Positions 18,469 through 28,450 are shown, numbered from the stretch's first letter. The stretch: 64,000 nt of DNA from Halobacteroides halobius DSM 5150 (GCF_000328625.1 NC_019978.1:1426001-1490000); one strand, 5' to 3'. Notes: generated from the letters alone by a model not told the origin. Made by a program: numbers and translations.

Positions 18469-18816
18469 TTAAGCTGATGCTTCTGCAGAATTCTTAGGAC
18501 TATCTAAAAACTTAACTTTATTAGCAACTACTCCTGTCTTATATCTTCTCTCTCCAGTCTCCTTATCTTCCCAATTGCTAACTTCTATTTTTCCTTCAAT
18601 GCTAACTAATCTACCTTTAGTTAAAAAATCAGCACAATGTTTAGCTAATTTTCTCCAAGTTACTACATTGATAAAATCAGTTTCCCTTTCTCCTGCTTTA
18701 TTTTTATAATCTCTATCAACTGCTAATACCAAATTAGTCATTTTAGTGCCACTCGATAACTCTTTCATCTCTGGGTCTCTAGCTAGTCTGCCAACTAATC
18801 CTACCTGATTTAACAC
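18469..18816 (-). CDS. ssb: Single-stranded DNA-binding protein
   Basis: Binds single-stranded DNA during replication, repair or recombination. About 115 residues starting MLNQVGLVGRLARDPEM, the OB-fold start of bacterial SSBs, then FINVVTWRKLAKHCADFLTK and SIEGKIEVSNWEDKETGERR. I use the GTG at 18816, since GGGAG lies 8 nt before it; an in-frame GTG 9 bp upstream overlaps the ribosome site. The C-terminus ends NSAEASA, without the acidic DDDIPF-type tip that recruits partner proteins. This suggests a secondary SSB rather than the replicative one. Confidence 0.93.
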   Translation of the reverse strand: MLNQVGLVGRLARDPEMKELSSGTKMTNLVLAVDRDYKNKAGERETDFINVVTWRKLAKHCADFLTKGRLVSIEGKIEVSNWEDKETGERRYKTGVVANKVKFLDSPKNSAEASA

Positions 18817-18863
18817 AATAATCACTCCCTTTTAATTTGTTTGCTTAAGGTTATTTTTACCAA

Positions 18864-19091
18864 TTAAGTCTTAGTTATACACTTAATGTGTTTACTTTGC
18901 TTTTCTATATCATCTACTTTTCTATATATACAAGAATTAATCTGCCTATATAGTTCTACATCATTTTCAATTCTAAATTGATTCATCACTTCAGTAGCTA
19001 ACTGAACAAATTCTTCTGGGGAGATTCCAGCTTCTTGATGGGCTATATTCATATATTTTTCTATTAATAACTTCTTTTGTTCTCTTTTCAT
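18864..19091 (-). CDS. Hypothetical small helical protein
   Basis: 75 residues, charged and predicted helical, with two Cys (SCIYRK and HIKCITK). GGAGGGGGCGG before the ATG is a very strong ribosome site and supports a real gene. It is upstream of ssb on the same strand with a 47-bp gap. I do not recognise it. Confidence 0.6.
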   Translation of the reverse strand: MKREQKKLLIEKYMNIAHQEAGISPEEFVQLATEVMNQFRIENDVELYRQINSCIYRKVDDIEKQSKHIKCITKT

Positions 19092-19189
19092 TTTTCCGCC
19101 CCCTCCTATATGTTAATTTTATCCTTTATAGTAATAGATTATTATTCTAATCCTAAATTAGTTCAAAAAATACAGGAGGTTTGAAAAAC

Positions 19190-19225
19190 AAAAAAGAGTT
19201 AGAGCAATTGCTCTAACTCTTTTTT
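19190..19225 (-). terminator. Terminator of murC
   Basis: A perfect 18-bp inverted repeat starting with six A and ending in six T overlaps the last codons of murC; it could stop transcription in both directions. Confidence 0.9.
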
Positions 19226-20577
19226 GCCCATTTACGAGCAAATTGATCTATATCTCCAGCTCCTAAAAAAAGATAAATAGCATCATTACTGTAATTATAC
19301 TTAGTTAACCACTCTTCTAAATTAGACCACTGATTAATATAGGTAACAGGTTGGTCACTTACTAATTGACTTAACCTTTTTCCTAATCTTTCTAACTCTT
19401 TCTCTTCTACTCTCTCTCTTACTTTATAAATTTGGTAAATAACCCGTTCATCTAAGTTTTGATTAAGTACTTTTTGATAATCTTTTAATAAACTATTTGT
19501 TCTCAAATATTGGTGGGGCTGAAAGATTACTACTTTTTGTTTATCAGTCTCAATTCGGTCTAAATTATCAACGACAGCCTTTACTTCACTTGGGTGATGA
19601 GCATAATCAGTGATTATAATTTGATTATCATCATCAGATAATACTTCAAATCTCCTCTTAACTCCTTGCCATTGACCTAAAGACTCTTTCATAGTTTCAA
19701 AAGACAGTCCACAATACTTACCTACAGCAATTGCTTCTAAAGCATGTCTTATATTATAGTCTCCCAAAGCAGGCAGTCTAAATTGACCAATCTCTTGGCC
19801 CTGGTACTCCAAAATAAAATAAGATTCTAACTCTACTTCTGTAATCTTAACTGCATTAAAATCAGCTTGTTGGTCATTAATTCCTACCGTTAATACTTCA
19901 ATAGGTAAGCTAGTAGATTCTATTTCTAATTGTGCTAAAACCTTATTATTAGTAACTAAACACTCACTTAAACCTGCTACATATTCTTTATAGGTCGCTA
20001 CCATATCATCTAAATCACGATAAATATCTGGATGATCAAATTCAATATTCGTTACTACTCCAATATCCGACGGATACTTTAAAAAAGACTTTCCATACTC
20101 ATCACCTTCTAGGATAAAATAATCGCTTTCCTTAATCATAAAATTACTATTAAAATTATTTAAAATACCACCAATAATAAAGCTTGGATTCTTTTGGCCC
20201 CCCGTTAAAATTTGGGCCAATAGACCTGAAGTTGTTGTCTTACCATGAGTTCCAGAAGCCGATATAACCTTTTTGTTAGCTGTAATTAAAGCTAATGCTT
20301 GGGAACGACCTAATAACTCTATTCCATACTCTCTAGCTTGCTTAAGCTCAACATTTTCATCTGGAATAGCATCAGAATAAATTACTTTTTCTAAATTAGA
20401 ATCAATATTATCTGCTTGATGACCAATCTTAATCTGAGCACCTTTATTTTTTAATTCTTCAATTAATTCATTATTTTCTAAATCAGAACCTGTTACCTGA
20501 TATCCGATTGTCAAAAAATACTGGGCAATCGCAGACATAGCAATCCCACCAATACCTATAATATGAACTTTCTTCAT
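19213..20577 (-). CDS. murC: UDP-N-acetylmuramate--L-alanine ligase
   Basis: Cytoplasmic Mur ligase that adds L-Ala to UDP-MurNAc in peptidoglycan synthesis. About 454 residues. The N-terminal Rossmann domain is HIIGIGGIAMSAIAQYFL, the ATP-binding loop is SASGTHGKTTTSGLLAQIL near 110, then LEGDEYGKSF, and the C-terminal domain has ITDYAHHPSEVKAVVDNL. I use the ATG at 20577 with GAGGTGG upstream; a GTG 9 bp earlier is inside that site. It stands alone here, apart from other mur genes. Confidence 0.96.
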   Translation of the reverse strand: MKKVHIIGIGGIAMSAIAQYFLTIGYQVTGSDLENNELIEELKNKGAQIKIGHQADNIDSNLEKVIYSDAIPDENVELKQAREYGIELLGRSQALALITANKKVISASGTHGKTTTSGLLAQILTGGQKNPSFIIGGILNNFNSNFMIKESDYFILEGDEYGKSFLKYPSDIGVVTNIEFDHPDIYRDLDDMVATYKEYVAGLSECLVTNNKVLAQLEIESTSLPIEVLTVGINDQQADFNAVKITEVELESYFILEYQGQEIGQFRLPALGDYNIRHALEAIAVGKYCGLSFETMKESLGQWQGVKRRFEVLSDDDNQIIITDYAHHPSEVKAVVDNLDRIETDKQKVVIFQPHQYLRTNSLLKDYQKVLNQNLDERVIYQIYKVRERVEEKELERLGKRLSQLVSDQPVTYINQWSNLEEWLTKYNYSNDAIYLFLGAGDIDQFARKWAKKS

Positions 20578-20669
20578 AATATCCACCTCATTATCTATTT
20601 CTTAATCTCTGTTTAGCATTAAAATACACTTATCTTAATATATATGCAACCTAATTATATATTAAAATA

Positions 20670-22304
20670 TTATTTTTGATAAATATTAATTTTGCTTTCT
20701 TTATCATTTGCCATTAAAACTAATAATTCTAAAGATTTATCTTCTGTAATATCTCCTACTGCTAAATCTCTAATCTTTAAATCCAATGGCTTACTCTCCC
20801 AACTTTTAACAAGTTCATCCTGGGCCCAATTATAGACTAAAACTCGATTATCCTTTTTTGTCGTATGAACTACTAACTCTAATCTTCCATCTTTTTCTAA
20901 ATCAGTGACTAAAACTGCTGGCCCATATCTACCAGGCAATACTGTCTCTAGCTTTCCTGCTTTAGTATAAATTTTAATTTTATATTTACCTTTTCCTTGG
21001 TATGAAGTAAGCACTATTTCCTTCTTTTTATCTTGGTCTAAATCCCCCATTGCTAAACGATATCCTTCATTTTTATTAAGTTGTAATTTGAAATTTTTTT
21101 TATAATTATTCCTTGTAATTAAATTAAACTGGAGCTGGTGATTAATATTTCTAGTTATTAAATAATCTTTAGTAGCTAATTTAACTACTGCTTTAGGACG
21201 ACTACGTTTAAACCCTTTTATTCTTTGCTTGATATACTTATCCTTTTGCCAACTAAATTTAAATAAATAATTGAAGTTCTGGGCTATTAACTCTGATATT
21301 TGATCATTATTACTATCCACTACTACTAATTTGTAATCATCATATTTAGTTCTATAATAACTATCAATTCTACCTTCAGTTAACAACTCTTGTGCTTGAT
21401 AATTTAGTATATGCAAAGCTTGTCTAGTATTTAAAATAATCTCTTGGTCTAATTGTTGGTCAATATTAGCTACTACTAAATCTAAAAATTGATACTTAAA
21501 TAATTTACTTGTAGTTAATAATCTATAATCAAGTGTAGCCTCTTTAAATTGCTGTAAATAATAATTAATTAGCTTATTTTCTTTACTAATTGTCATTACT
21601 TCTTCTCTAACTAGACTATCTAACTTGGTACTATATAGCTCTCCTTTAATAAATAATTTTTTTTCTTCTTGAAAAATCTCTCCAGTTACTAACAGATCAA
21701 GTTTTAACTTATTACCTATTAATTGTAATTCATCTTGACTTAAAGTATTTTCTAACTTTAATTTATTAATTAGTTTCTCTAATTTATCTTTAGATATAAC
21801 CTTAAATTGGCCCTTTCTCTTTAGATTAGCAATTAGACTTTCTTGAAGTAAATTAACTATATCAATTGGTAGCTTTGTAGCATTAAACTTTAAAATTCCT
21901 ATTCTTTGCTTTTGCCTTTTTACCCGATCTCCTACCTGCAATTCTAAAGAAGATTTTTCGATAACTTGTGCTACAGAAAATTTTGCTTTAACTTCCTTGA
22001 CCTTTAATGTAGCTATCTTATGGTTTAGAGTTCCTAATATAACCCCAGTTATAGGATCTTTAAGTAAATCATACTCTCTTAATACACTAAATGTATCCCC
22101 TTTAAGTATCCCAGCTTGTAAACCTAAATTTAAATAAACAGATTCATCTTCTATTTTAGCTATATACCCTTGACTTTGCTTTAAATAATCACTAAATAAA
22201 TCAGCAGTCAATTGATCTATTTCATCTGTAAACAGCTGTTGTCCATAAGTTAATTGACTCATTAATACAATAAATACCAAACACAGAAAAAATATCTTTC
22301 TCAA
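20670..22304 (-). CDS. Exported protein with CsgG/FlgT-like middle and FG-GAP-like repeats
   Basis: 544 residues with a signal peptide (MRKIFFLCLVFIVLMSQLTYGQ). Residues 40-130 (QSQGYIAKIEDESVYLNLG...AGILKGDTFSVLRE) resemble the FlgT C-terminal type of fold. Residues 135-235 (IGILKFNATKLP..LLVTGEIFQ) look like the CsgG/FlgT nucleotide-free domain used in envelope lipoproteins. The C-terminal third has integrin-like or VCBS repeats: MGDLDQDKKKEIVLTSYQG, VTDLEKDGRLELVVHT and VGDITEDKSLELLVL. A periplasmic or surface role is likely; no function is established. It is upstream of murC with an 83-bp AT-rich gap. Confidence 0.6.
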   Translation of the reverse strand: MRKIFFLCLVFIVLMSQLTYGQQLFTDEIDQLTADLFSDYLKQSQGYIAKIEDESVYLNLGLQAGILKGDTFSVLREYDLLKDPITGVILGTLNHKIATLKVKEVKAKFSVAQVIEKSSLELQVGDRVKRQKQRIGILKFNATKLPIDIVNLLQESLIANLKRKGQFKVISKDKLEKLINKLKLENTLSQDELQLIGNKLKLDLLVTGEIFQEEKKLFIKGELYSTKLDSLVREEVMTISKENKLINYYLQQFKEATLDYRLLTTSKLFKYQFLDLVVANIDQQLDQEIILNTRQALHILNYQAQELLTEGRIDSYYRTKYDDYKLVVVDSNNDQISELIAQNFNYLFKFSWQKDKYIKQRIKGFKRSRPKAVVKLATKDYLITRNINHQLQFNLITRNNYKKNFKLQLNKNEGYRLAMGDLDQDKKKEIVLTSYQGKGKYKIKIYTKAGKLETVLPGRYGPAVLVTDLEKDGRLELVVHTTKKDNRVLVYNWAQDELVKSWESKPLDLKIRDLAVGDITEDKSLELLVLMANDKESKINIYQK

Positions 22305-22351
22305 TTGAACACCCCCTTTAGACTCATTTTTATTTATTCGCTATTTATACA

Positions 22352-22477
22352 CTAAATCCTGCTTAAATTAGGTTTCCTCTTAAAATAACGACACTTATCT
22401 GTTAAATAAACATGACACTTTAATTTAGAACAATAAAATCTATTATTAATAAAATGAATACAATTTTTACAAGTCAT
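22352..22477 (-). CDS. Cys-rich 41-residue protein
   Basis: Starts MTCKNCIHFINNRFYCSKLKC, with five Cys (C-x2-C-x9-C-x4-C-x7-C), so it probably binds a metal. TTTAGGGGGGC precedes the ATG at 22477. An in-frame longer reading to 22570 has no ribosome site and is unlikely. It is encoded upstream of the FG-GAP protein on the same strand. Family unknown. Confidence 0.55.
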   Translation of the reverse strand: MTCKNCIHFINNRFYCSKLKCHVYLTDKCRYFKRKPNLSRI

Positions 22478-22622
22478 TTTTAGCCCCCCTAAATTATAGA
22501 CATCAATATAATTCATATGATTAAATAAACAAAATATTTCTATGAAATAATTTCCTACGATATAATTCAAATCTTTGATACAATAGAGTATAAATCATCT
22601 AATTAATAACAGGAGGATAAAT

Positions 22623-23207
22623 ATGACTTATCATACTCATTCATTCTTTGGCTTTGCATTTGCATTACTAACAATTAAATTACTATCTACATTTCAAATT
22701 ATAGATCTTTCTTTTTTACTTACAGGCAGTCTATTTAATGATACACTCTTTCAATTTTATATCGCAGCGGTTATTGGGGCTTTAATACCTGATATAGACC
22801 ATGCAAATAGTAAAGCAGGTAGAAAGTTATGGTTTATTAGCAAACCACTTAAGTTATTTGGGGTTAAACACAGAGGCATTACTCATAGTTTATTAGGAGT
22901 CATTTTATTTGGGCTATTATGTAATCAATTAATAAGTCTAAACTGGATTAATTTAATAATTTGGCTAGGGTTGATAATTGGCTACTTTAGTCATTTGATT
23001 GCAGATATGTTTAATTCCCAGGGGATTCCTTTTTTCTATCCTAACCAACGTCGATTTAAATTTCATACTAACATTACTACAAATGGCTGGGGAGAACATA
23101 TTTTTTTCTTAATTATCTTTACCTTACTCTTCTTTTTTATCTGTATTGAACGAGGTTATATTGCATTTAAATTAGGTGGTTTTCCACAGATTTTTAATCT
23201 AAATTAA
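22623..23207 (+). CDS. YdjM-family membrane metal-dependent hydrolase
   Basis: 194 residues with about four membrane segments. His/Asp motifs are typical of the LexA-regulated YdjM family: TYHTHSFFGFAF at the start, PDIDHANSKAGRKLW near residue 58, KHRGITHSLLG near 80, and YFSHLIADMFNSQGIPFFYP near 125. These residues are thought to hold a metal at the membrane face. The reaction is not known. An AGGAGG ribosome site precedes the ATG. Confidence 0.87.
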   Translation: MTYHTHSFFGFAFALLTIKLLSTFQIIDLSFLLTGSLFNDTLFQFYIAAVIGALIPDIDHANSKAGRKLWFISKPLKLFGVKHRGITHSLLGVILFGLLCNQLISLNWINLIIWLGLIIGYFSHLIADMFNSQGIPFFYPNQRRFKFHTNITTNGWGEHIFFLIIFTLLFFFICIERGYIAFKLGGFPQIFNLN

Positions 23208-23236
23208 AAGAGTGGAGGCATTAGCCCCCACTCTTT
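23207..23236. terminator. Bidirectional terminator between ydjM-like gene and nrdJ
   Basis: A 13-bp stem with one mismatch (23207-23219 and 23224-23236) with AAAG/CTTT ends, between two convergent genes. Confidence 0.7.
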
Positions 23237-23243
23237 AGATCAA

Positions 23244-25511
23244 TTAACCACAACTACTATATCCACAATTTTTACAGGAATTACAACCTTGCTCAAAATG
23301 GATTTCCTCTCCACACTCTGGGCAAAGTGGCTTATCTCCTTCATCAGAAGCTGCTACTTTTGCTTTAGATTCTTCTATTTCTTGAATAACTTCTAAATCT
23401 GAACTTAGATGTCGAAAAGTTTTAGACTCCACTATTTCTTTTAAAGCCCTTGCTACTACATCAGGACAACTACGCCCCTCTAGTTTTTGGCCCTTGCCTT
23501 TTTCATACATAAAACTAGGGCATGTTGTTGTTGACTCTAATTGATCTATAATCTCTTCGGGAGCAATTCCACTTCTTAAGGCTAAACTAGTTAAACGACT
23601 TACAGCTTCAGTCATTACATGACAACCACCATCACTACCAGTTGTCAAGAAGGTTTCAATTGGATTACCTGCTCCATCAAAATTAATTGTTAAATATAAC
23701 TTCCCACAACCTGTATTATACATAATAGTCTCTCCAGCAGCTGCTAGAGGTCGTTCTTCTGGAAGGATAGTCTCGTTATTAACTTTTACTTCTTCTGTTG
23801 AGCTTTCTTCCTCCTCTGTACTTAAAACTTGAGCTGTTCTACTTCCATCTCTATAGACTGTTAATCCTTTACAACCTAACTCATGGGCCAACTTATAAGC
23901 CTCAGCTACATCTTCTTTAGTAGCTTGATTAGAAAAATTAATAGTCTTACTTACTGCATTATCAACATGTTGTTGGAAAGCAGCTTGAACCTTAATATGC
24001 CATTCTGGTTCAATATCCATAGCAGTAACTAGTGCTTCTTCTGGAGCTTCTTCTGTAAAGTCATACTCAAAGTAACTTACATTTCCATCAGCATCAGTAT
24101 GAGAATACTGAAAACTAAAGAATGGTTCAATTCCACCACTAGTACCACCTAAGAAACTAATAGAACCTGTTGGTGCAATAGTCGTTAAAGTAGCATTTCT
24201 TTGGGGGATTTCATATTCACTCTCATCAAAAGCAGGAAAAGCACCTTTCTCTGCTGCTAGCTCTTGACTATAATGATGAGCATTATCATTGATAAACTTC
24301 ATTACTTGCTCTGCCATTTCAACTGCTTCTTTACTATTATAAGCAATACCTAACCGAATAATTAATTCATGAAAGCCCATAACTCCTAAGCCAACTTTTC
24401 TATACTGTAATACCTTCTCTTCTATCTCTGGTAAAGGATATTTATTAACAGAGACCACATTATCTAAAAATCTAACTGCTAACTTAATAGTCTCTTCTAA
24501 CTCATCCCATAATACCTCTCCGTTAGCTACAAATTTAGATAGATTAATTGATCCTAAATTGCAAGCTTCATTAGGCAATAATGGCTGTTCACCACATGGA
24601 TTAGTAGCTTCTATCTCTTCTGGTAGTGGATGATCTTGATTAATCTCATCAAGAAAGACCATTCCTGGTTCACCATTTTTCCAAGCATAATTAACAATTA
24701 AATTATATACCTTACGTGCTGGAAGTTGATCTACCTTCTCCCCTGTCCGAGGATTAATTAAATCATACTCATTATCTTCTTTAACTGCATCCATAAAATC
24801 TTCTGTTACAGCTACAGATAGATTAAAATTAGAAAACTGATTATCTAATAACTTTCGTTTGTAATTATCTAACTTTTTATCAACCTTTATTAGAGACAAA
24901 TTAGTCCCTTCAATCGTCTCTTTATAGTCATCGTATAACTCTTGGTTTTCTTCTGTTAGCTCACCCTTAGCATGAATAAAGTCTAAAATATCAGGGTGGT
25001 CAACTCGTAACATCCCCATATTAGCTCCTCTGCGCTTTCCGCCCTGCTTTACAGTATCAGTAGCACGATTAAAGACCTTCATAAAACTTAGCGGACCGGA
25101 ACTAACTCCTCCTGTACTCTTTACTACATCATTTTTAGGTCTTAATCTACTAAAAGAAAATCCTGTTCCACCACCACTTTTATGAATTAAAGCAGCATTC
25201 TTCACTGCAGAAAAGATTCCTTCCATACTATCTTCAACTGGTAACACAAAACAAGCTGCTAACTGTTGTAGCTCTGCTCCAGCATTCATTAAAGTAGGTG
25301 AGTTTGGTAAAAACTTAAGTTCAGTCATTAAATTATAAAACTTTTCTTCGTATTCTTCTTTTAATTCTTTCTTCTCTTCAGCACTAGCAATATTTTTAGC
25401 TACCCTTTGAAACATTTCTGGGGGCGTTTCTTGTAAATTGCCTTCTTCATCTCGTTGTAAATATCTTTTTTCTAATAAGTTTATTGCATTTTCCGATAAC
25501 TCAGATACCAA
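23244..25511 (-). CDS. nrdJ: Adenosylcobalamin-dependent ribonucleotide reductase (class II)
   Basis: Makes deoxyribonucleotides using a B12-generated radical, so it works with or without oxygen. 755 residues. Motifs: [13 protein letters not shown] near 60, [41 protein letters not shown] near 310 (catalytic Cys and Glu), and [20 protein letters not shown]. The C-terminus has [20 protein letters not shown], a zinc-ribbon-like thiol tail found in this subfamily. The start is TTG with AGGAGG 8 nt upstream. I looked for a cobalamin riboswitch in the 190 bp upstream and did not find one. Confidence 0.95.
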   Translation of the reverse strand: MVSELSENAINLLEKRYLQRDEEGNLQETPPEMFQRVAKNIASAEEKKELKEEYEEKFYNLMTELKFLPNSPTLMNAGAELQQLAACFVLPVEDSMEGIFSAVKNAALIHKSGGGTGFSFSRLRPKNDVVKSTGGVSSGPLSFMKVFNRATDTVKQGGKRRGANMGMLRVDHPDILDFIHAKGELTEENQELYDDYKETIEGTNLSLIKVDKKLDNYKRKLLDNQFSNFNLSVAVTEDFMDAVKEDNEYDLINPRTGEKVDQLPARKVYNLIVNYAWKNGEPGMVFLDEINQDHPLPEEIEATNPCGEQPLLPNEACNLGSINLSKFVANGEVLWDELEETIKLAVRFLDNVVSVNKYPLPEIEEKVLQYRKVGLGVMGFHELIIRLGIAYNSKEAVEMAEQVMKFINDNAHHYSQELAAEKGAFPAFDESEYEIPQRNATLTTIAPTGSISFLGGTSGGIEPFFSFQYSHTDADGNVSYFEYDFTEEAPEEALVTAMDIEPEWHIKVQAAFQQHVDNAVSKTINFSNQATKEDVAEAYKLAHELGCKGLTVYRDGSRTAQVLSTEEEESSTEEVKVNNETILPEERPLAAAGETIMYNTGCGKLYLTINFDGAGNPIETFLTTGSDGGCHVMTEAVSRLTSLALRSGIAPEEIIDQLESTTTCPSFMYEKGKGQKLEGRSCPDVVARALKEIVESKTFRHLSSDLEVIQEIEESKAKVAASDEGDKPLCPECGEEIHFEQGCNSCKNCGYSSCG

Positions 25512-25651
25512 TTACAAAACCTCCTAATTTAATTTAGACTTGTTTAAAAACTTCTCTTCGTGCAATATCAAATGGTCCTCTATAACTTTAAATACAATCT
25601 AAATTATAACTGTTAATCTTTTTATTTGCAAACTAAAAATTAATTGTTTCA

Positions 25652-25684
25652 TAAAAAACACCCTGCTATTTAACATTAGCAAGG
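25652..25684 (-). terminator. Terminator after the CstR-like gene
   Basis: A 7-bp stem (25662-25668 and 25677-25683) is followed on the minus strand by GTGTTTTTTATG. Confidence 0.7.
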
Positions 25685-25699
25685 TTAACTATACATCCA

Positions 25700-25987
25700 T
25701 TATTTTTTCTTTGTAAACTTTAAGACTGTATCTAAAGCTTCTTTGACAGCTAACTCTACATCTTCTTCTTCTTTAATTGATTCTACAATACACTGACAAG
25801 CATCATTCTCTAACAATGATAAGCCTATTCTGTTTACTGAAGACTTAATAGCCGAAAGTTGAATTAATATTTCTTGACAGCTTTTATCCTCTTCTAACAT
25901 CCTTTCTACACCTTCAACATGTCCCTTAACCGTTTTTAATCTGGTTAATAGATTTTGTTTTAATTCCTCATGTTCACTAGTTGCCAT
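25700..25987 (-). CDS. CsoR/FrmR-family repressor, CstR-like
   Basis: A 95-residue all-helical tetrameric repressor of the DUF156 family (TRLKTVKGHVEGVERMLEEDKSC, LIQLSAIKSSVNRIGLSLLEND). Copper-sensing CsoR uses Cys-His-Cys. Here Cys37 and Cys66 are kept with the spacing of 29, but the His position is Asp62. Two-Cys members such as CstR sense persulfides. A perfect palindrome lies 27 bp before the ATG and the trxA gene is just upstream on the same strand, so a redox- or sulfur-responsive unit is plausible. I use the ATG at 25987, spaced properly from AGGAG. Confidence 0.85.
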   Translation of the reverse strand: MATSEHEELKQNLLTRLKTVKGHVEGVERMLEEDKSCQEILIQLSAIKSSVNRIGLSLLENDACQCIVESIKEEEDVELAVKEALDTVLKFTKKK

Positions 25988-26013
25988 TAATTTCACTCCT
26001 GAGCAACAATATT

Positions 26014-26039
26014 TTAGGGATGGATATATCCATCCCTAA
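26014..26039. promoter_or_regulatory. 26-bp palindrome between trxA and the CstR-like gene
   Basis: TTAGGGATGGAT and its complement flank a central AT step, a perfect inverted repeat. There is no T-run on the minus strand, so it may be an operator for the CstR-like repressor as well as, or instead of, a trxA terminator. Confidence 0.5.
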
Positions 26040-26045
26040 TATGTT

Positions 26046-26369
26046 CTAAATATTCTCTATTTTAGCTTGTAAATCTTCTTTGCTTGAGAAACCTACTTGT
26101 CTATCTACAGGCTCTCCATCTTTAAAAAAGACAAGATTAGGAATACTTGTTACCTGATATTCTTGGGCCAATGATTGATTATCATCCACCATAACTTTAG
26201 CTATCTTAACATCATCCCCATATTCAGCTCCTAATTCTTCTAGTACTGGTGCAATCATTTTACATGGTCCGCACCAAGGCGCCCAGAAATCAACAACAAC
26301 TGGTACATCTGAATTTAGAACCTTTTCTTCAAAATCTTCCGCAGTTACTTCTACAGTAGTTTTACTCAT
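26046..26369 (-). CDS. trxA: Thioredoxin
   Basis: Cytoplasmic dithiol reductase of about 107 residues. The active site is FWAPWCGPCKMIAPVLEEL, and SIPNLVFFKDGEPV carries the cis-Pro loop. GAGGTGATAATA precedes the ATG at 26369; a GTG 9 bp upstream is inside the ribosome site. It is followed by the CstR-like repressor gene. It probably serves thiol balance; class II ribonucleotide reductase downstream also needs a thiol donor. Confidence 0.96.
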   Translation of the reverse strand: MSKTTVEVTAEDFEEKVLNSDVPVVVDFWAPWCGPCKMIAPVLEELGAEYGDDVKIAKVMVDDNQSLAQEYQVTSIPNLVFFKDGEPVDRQVGFSSKEDLQAKIENI

Positions 26370-26447
26370 TATTATCACCTCGAATTAATTTTGCCCCCCT
26401 ACCCTGGGGTGTGTATATTATATCTAATCTAAAAAAAGATGTCAAAT

Positions 26448-26891
26448 TTATTGGCCTATTAATAATAATCGAACACCTACAGCCAAAAATACTATCCCTA
26501 AACCATGAGTCCAGTGAAAAGAAATTTGCTTTAAACCCCACAAACCTAAATGATCAATTACTACTGCGGTTAAAATTTGAGCTGCTACAATAGCTGTAGT
26601 AGCATTACCTACTCCTAACTGGGAAATACTAAATAATACTCCATATAAAATTATGACATTTAAAATTCCACCTAAATAACTATACCAAGGGGCAGAAGAT
26701 AAATTGCTTAAATCACCTTTTCCTAAATTAAAAACCAATAAAGCTACTAATAATATAAGAGCTATAACATGAACAACAAAAGTTGCTTCTAATTGACCAA
26801 TTTCTTTACCTAAAACTGAATTTAAAGAACCTTGAATTGCCATCGACATTCCAGCAATTATAGCAACCAAAAAGAAAATGCCATTTTCCAT
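26448..26891 (-). CDS. DMT-superfamily membrane protein (DUF606/YdcZ)
   Basis: 147 residues with five likely membrane helices, starting FFLVAIIAGMSMAIQGSLNS, the conserved first helix of the DUF606 half-size EamA-related proteins. Such proteins often work in pairs as transporters. Only one copy is visible here and the substrate is unknown. Confidence 0.8.
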   Translation of the reverse strand: MENGIFFLVAIIAGMSMAIQGSLNSVLGKEIGQLEATFVVHVIALILLVALLVFNLGKGDLSNLSSAPWYSYLGGILNVIILYGVLFSISQLGVGNATTAIVAAQILTAVVIDHLGLWGLKQISFHWTHGLGIVFLAVGVRLLLIGQ

Positions 26892-26983
26892 ATCTCAACT
26901 CCCTTATAAGCTCTTTTAATATTAGTTTTAGTTTTTTTTATTATTTTATTCTTAATCCTATAATCTTTTTTGTTAATTGCAAA

Positions 26984-28450
26984 TTAAAGCAATTTAGAAA
27001 TTTTATCTTTAAGCTCAACACACTCTGGGCCAATCATTACCTGAACTCCTCCCCCCATCTTGACAACACCAACAGCTCCTAACTCTTCTAACCACTCATC
27101 ATCAACTTTAGAATCATCAACAAGTGATAATCTTAAGCGTGTAACACAAGCATCAACATCTTCAATATTTTCAATACCACCTAATGCTGTAATAAAAGCC
27201 TGAGTTCTATCATCTACTTTTATATCTTTTTTATTATCAACTTCTGTTTCTAATACTCTCTCTTCTGTTATTACCTCTATATCTTCCTCTTTTTCAGCCC
27301 GACCTGGCGTTTTAAAATCAAATAATGGAATTGTTATATAAAAGACTACAAAATATAATACTCCAATAATTGGCCCTACTATTAACCAAAACTCCAATTG
27401 ATTTTCAGCATTACTAATCCCTAAAACATAATCAATAATACTAGCAGAAAAGGTATATCCTAGTCTGATTTCAAAAAATTTAGTTAATAATCCAGACAAA
27501 AATGCTCCAAATATATGAAATATATATAATAAAGGAGCAATAAAAATAAATGAAAATTCAATTGGCTCTGTAATCCCTGTTAAAACAGAAGTTAACGCTG
27601 CAGTAGTCATTGCTCCTGCTACTGCCTTTTTATTACTAGGTTTGGCCCTTAAGTACATGGCTAAGCAAGCTGCTGGCAGACCAAATAACATTAATGGAAA
27701 TTCACTGGCCATAAAGTAACCAGCAGTTGGATCACCAGCAAAATACCTAGCCGTATCACCTCTTAAAACTTCACCAGCTTCTGTAGTGAATCTCCCAAAT
27801 TCATAAAGAAAAGGTGGATAATAGACATGATGCAAACCAACTGGTATTAAAGCTCTTTTTCCTGCTGCATAAAAGGCTGGTCCTAGTGGAGATTTCATAA
27901 CAAATCTAGCAAATTGGTTAATAAATATTTGAACTGGAGGCCAGATAAAAGATAATATAACTGCTGCTAACAAAGAAGCTATTGCAGTTATAATTGGTAC
28001 TAAACGCTTGCCAGCAAAAAAACCTAAGTATGGTGGTAATTCTGTTTCATGAAAATTAGTATATAATTTAGCTGCTATAACTCCAATTATAATTCCACCA
28101 AAAACCCCAGTATTAATCTCTGTAATATGGTTAGAATGTCTCTCTATAATGCCAATAAACTTAGCCATTGTATCTAAACTATTAGTATATACTAAATAGC
28201 CAACTCCTGCTGCTAAAGCGGCTATAGCTTCACTAGTAAATCCAATTGCTACTCCTAAAGCAAATATAAGCGGTAAATTCTCAAAGACTGCCATTCCACT
28301 TTCAAATAATAATTCACCTATCTTTGAGATAATACCACTCTGTCCTGCTAATAATCTACCTATAGCAACTAAAATACCAGCTGCTGGAAGTACCGATACA
28401 GGAATCATCAATGCCTTACCAACCTTTTGTAGTTTTTTAAAGATCTTCAT
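26984..28450 (-). CDS. PTS sugar transporter, EIIBC of the glucose/GlcNAc class
   Basis: 488 residues from the ATG at 28450 (AAAGGAGG upstream). The IIC membrane domain starts KKLQKVGKALMIPVSVLPAAGI and has the sugar-site motif [20 protein letters not shown] near 300. An acidic linker leads to the IIB domain at the end with the phosphorylated Cys in NIEDVDACVTRLRLSLVDD. It lacks a IIA domain, which the neighbouring free IIA proteins can supply. It is last in the PTS block, after a terminator. Sugar specificity cannot be fixed from sequence. Confidence 0.9.
   Translation of the reverse strand: MKIFKKLQKVGKALMIPVSVLPAAGILVAIGRLLAGQSGIISKIGELLFESGMAVFENLPLIFALGVAIGFTSEAIAALAAGVGYLVYTNSLDTMAKFIGIIERHSNHITEINTGVFGGIIIGVIAAKLYTNFHETELPPYLGFFAGKRLVPIITAIASLLAAVILSFIWPPVQIFINQFARFVMKSPLGPAFYAAGKRALIPVGLHHVYYPPFLYEFGRFTTEAGEVLRGDTARYFAGDPTAGYFMASEFPLMLFGLPAACLAMYLRAKPSNKKAVAGAMTTAALTSVLTGITEPIEFSFIFIAPLLYIFHIFGAFLSGLLTKFFEIRLGYTFSASIIDYVLGISNAENQLEFWLIVGPIIGVLYFVVFYITIPLFDFKTPGRAEKEEDIEVITEERVLETEVDNKKDIKVDDRTQAFITALGGIENIEDVDACVTRLRLSLVDDSKVDDEWLEELGAVGVVKMGGGVQVMIGPECVELKDKISKLL

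Noticed and set aside
25512-25700. Cobalamin riboswitch before the B12-dependent reductase gene
   Set aside because: No B12-box-like sequence or matching pairing was found in this AT-rich stretch.
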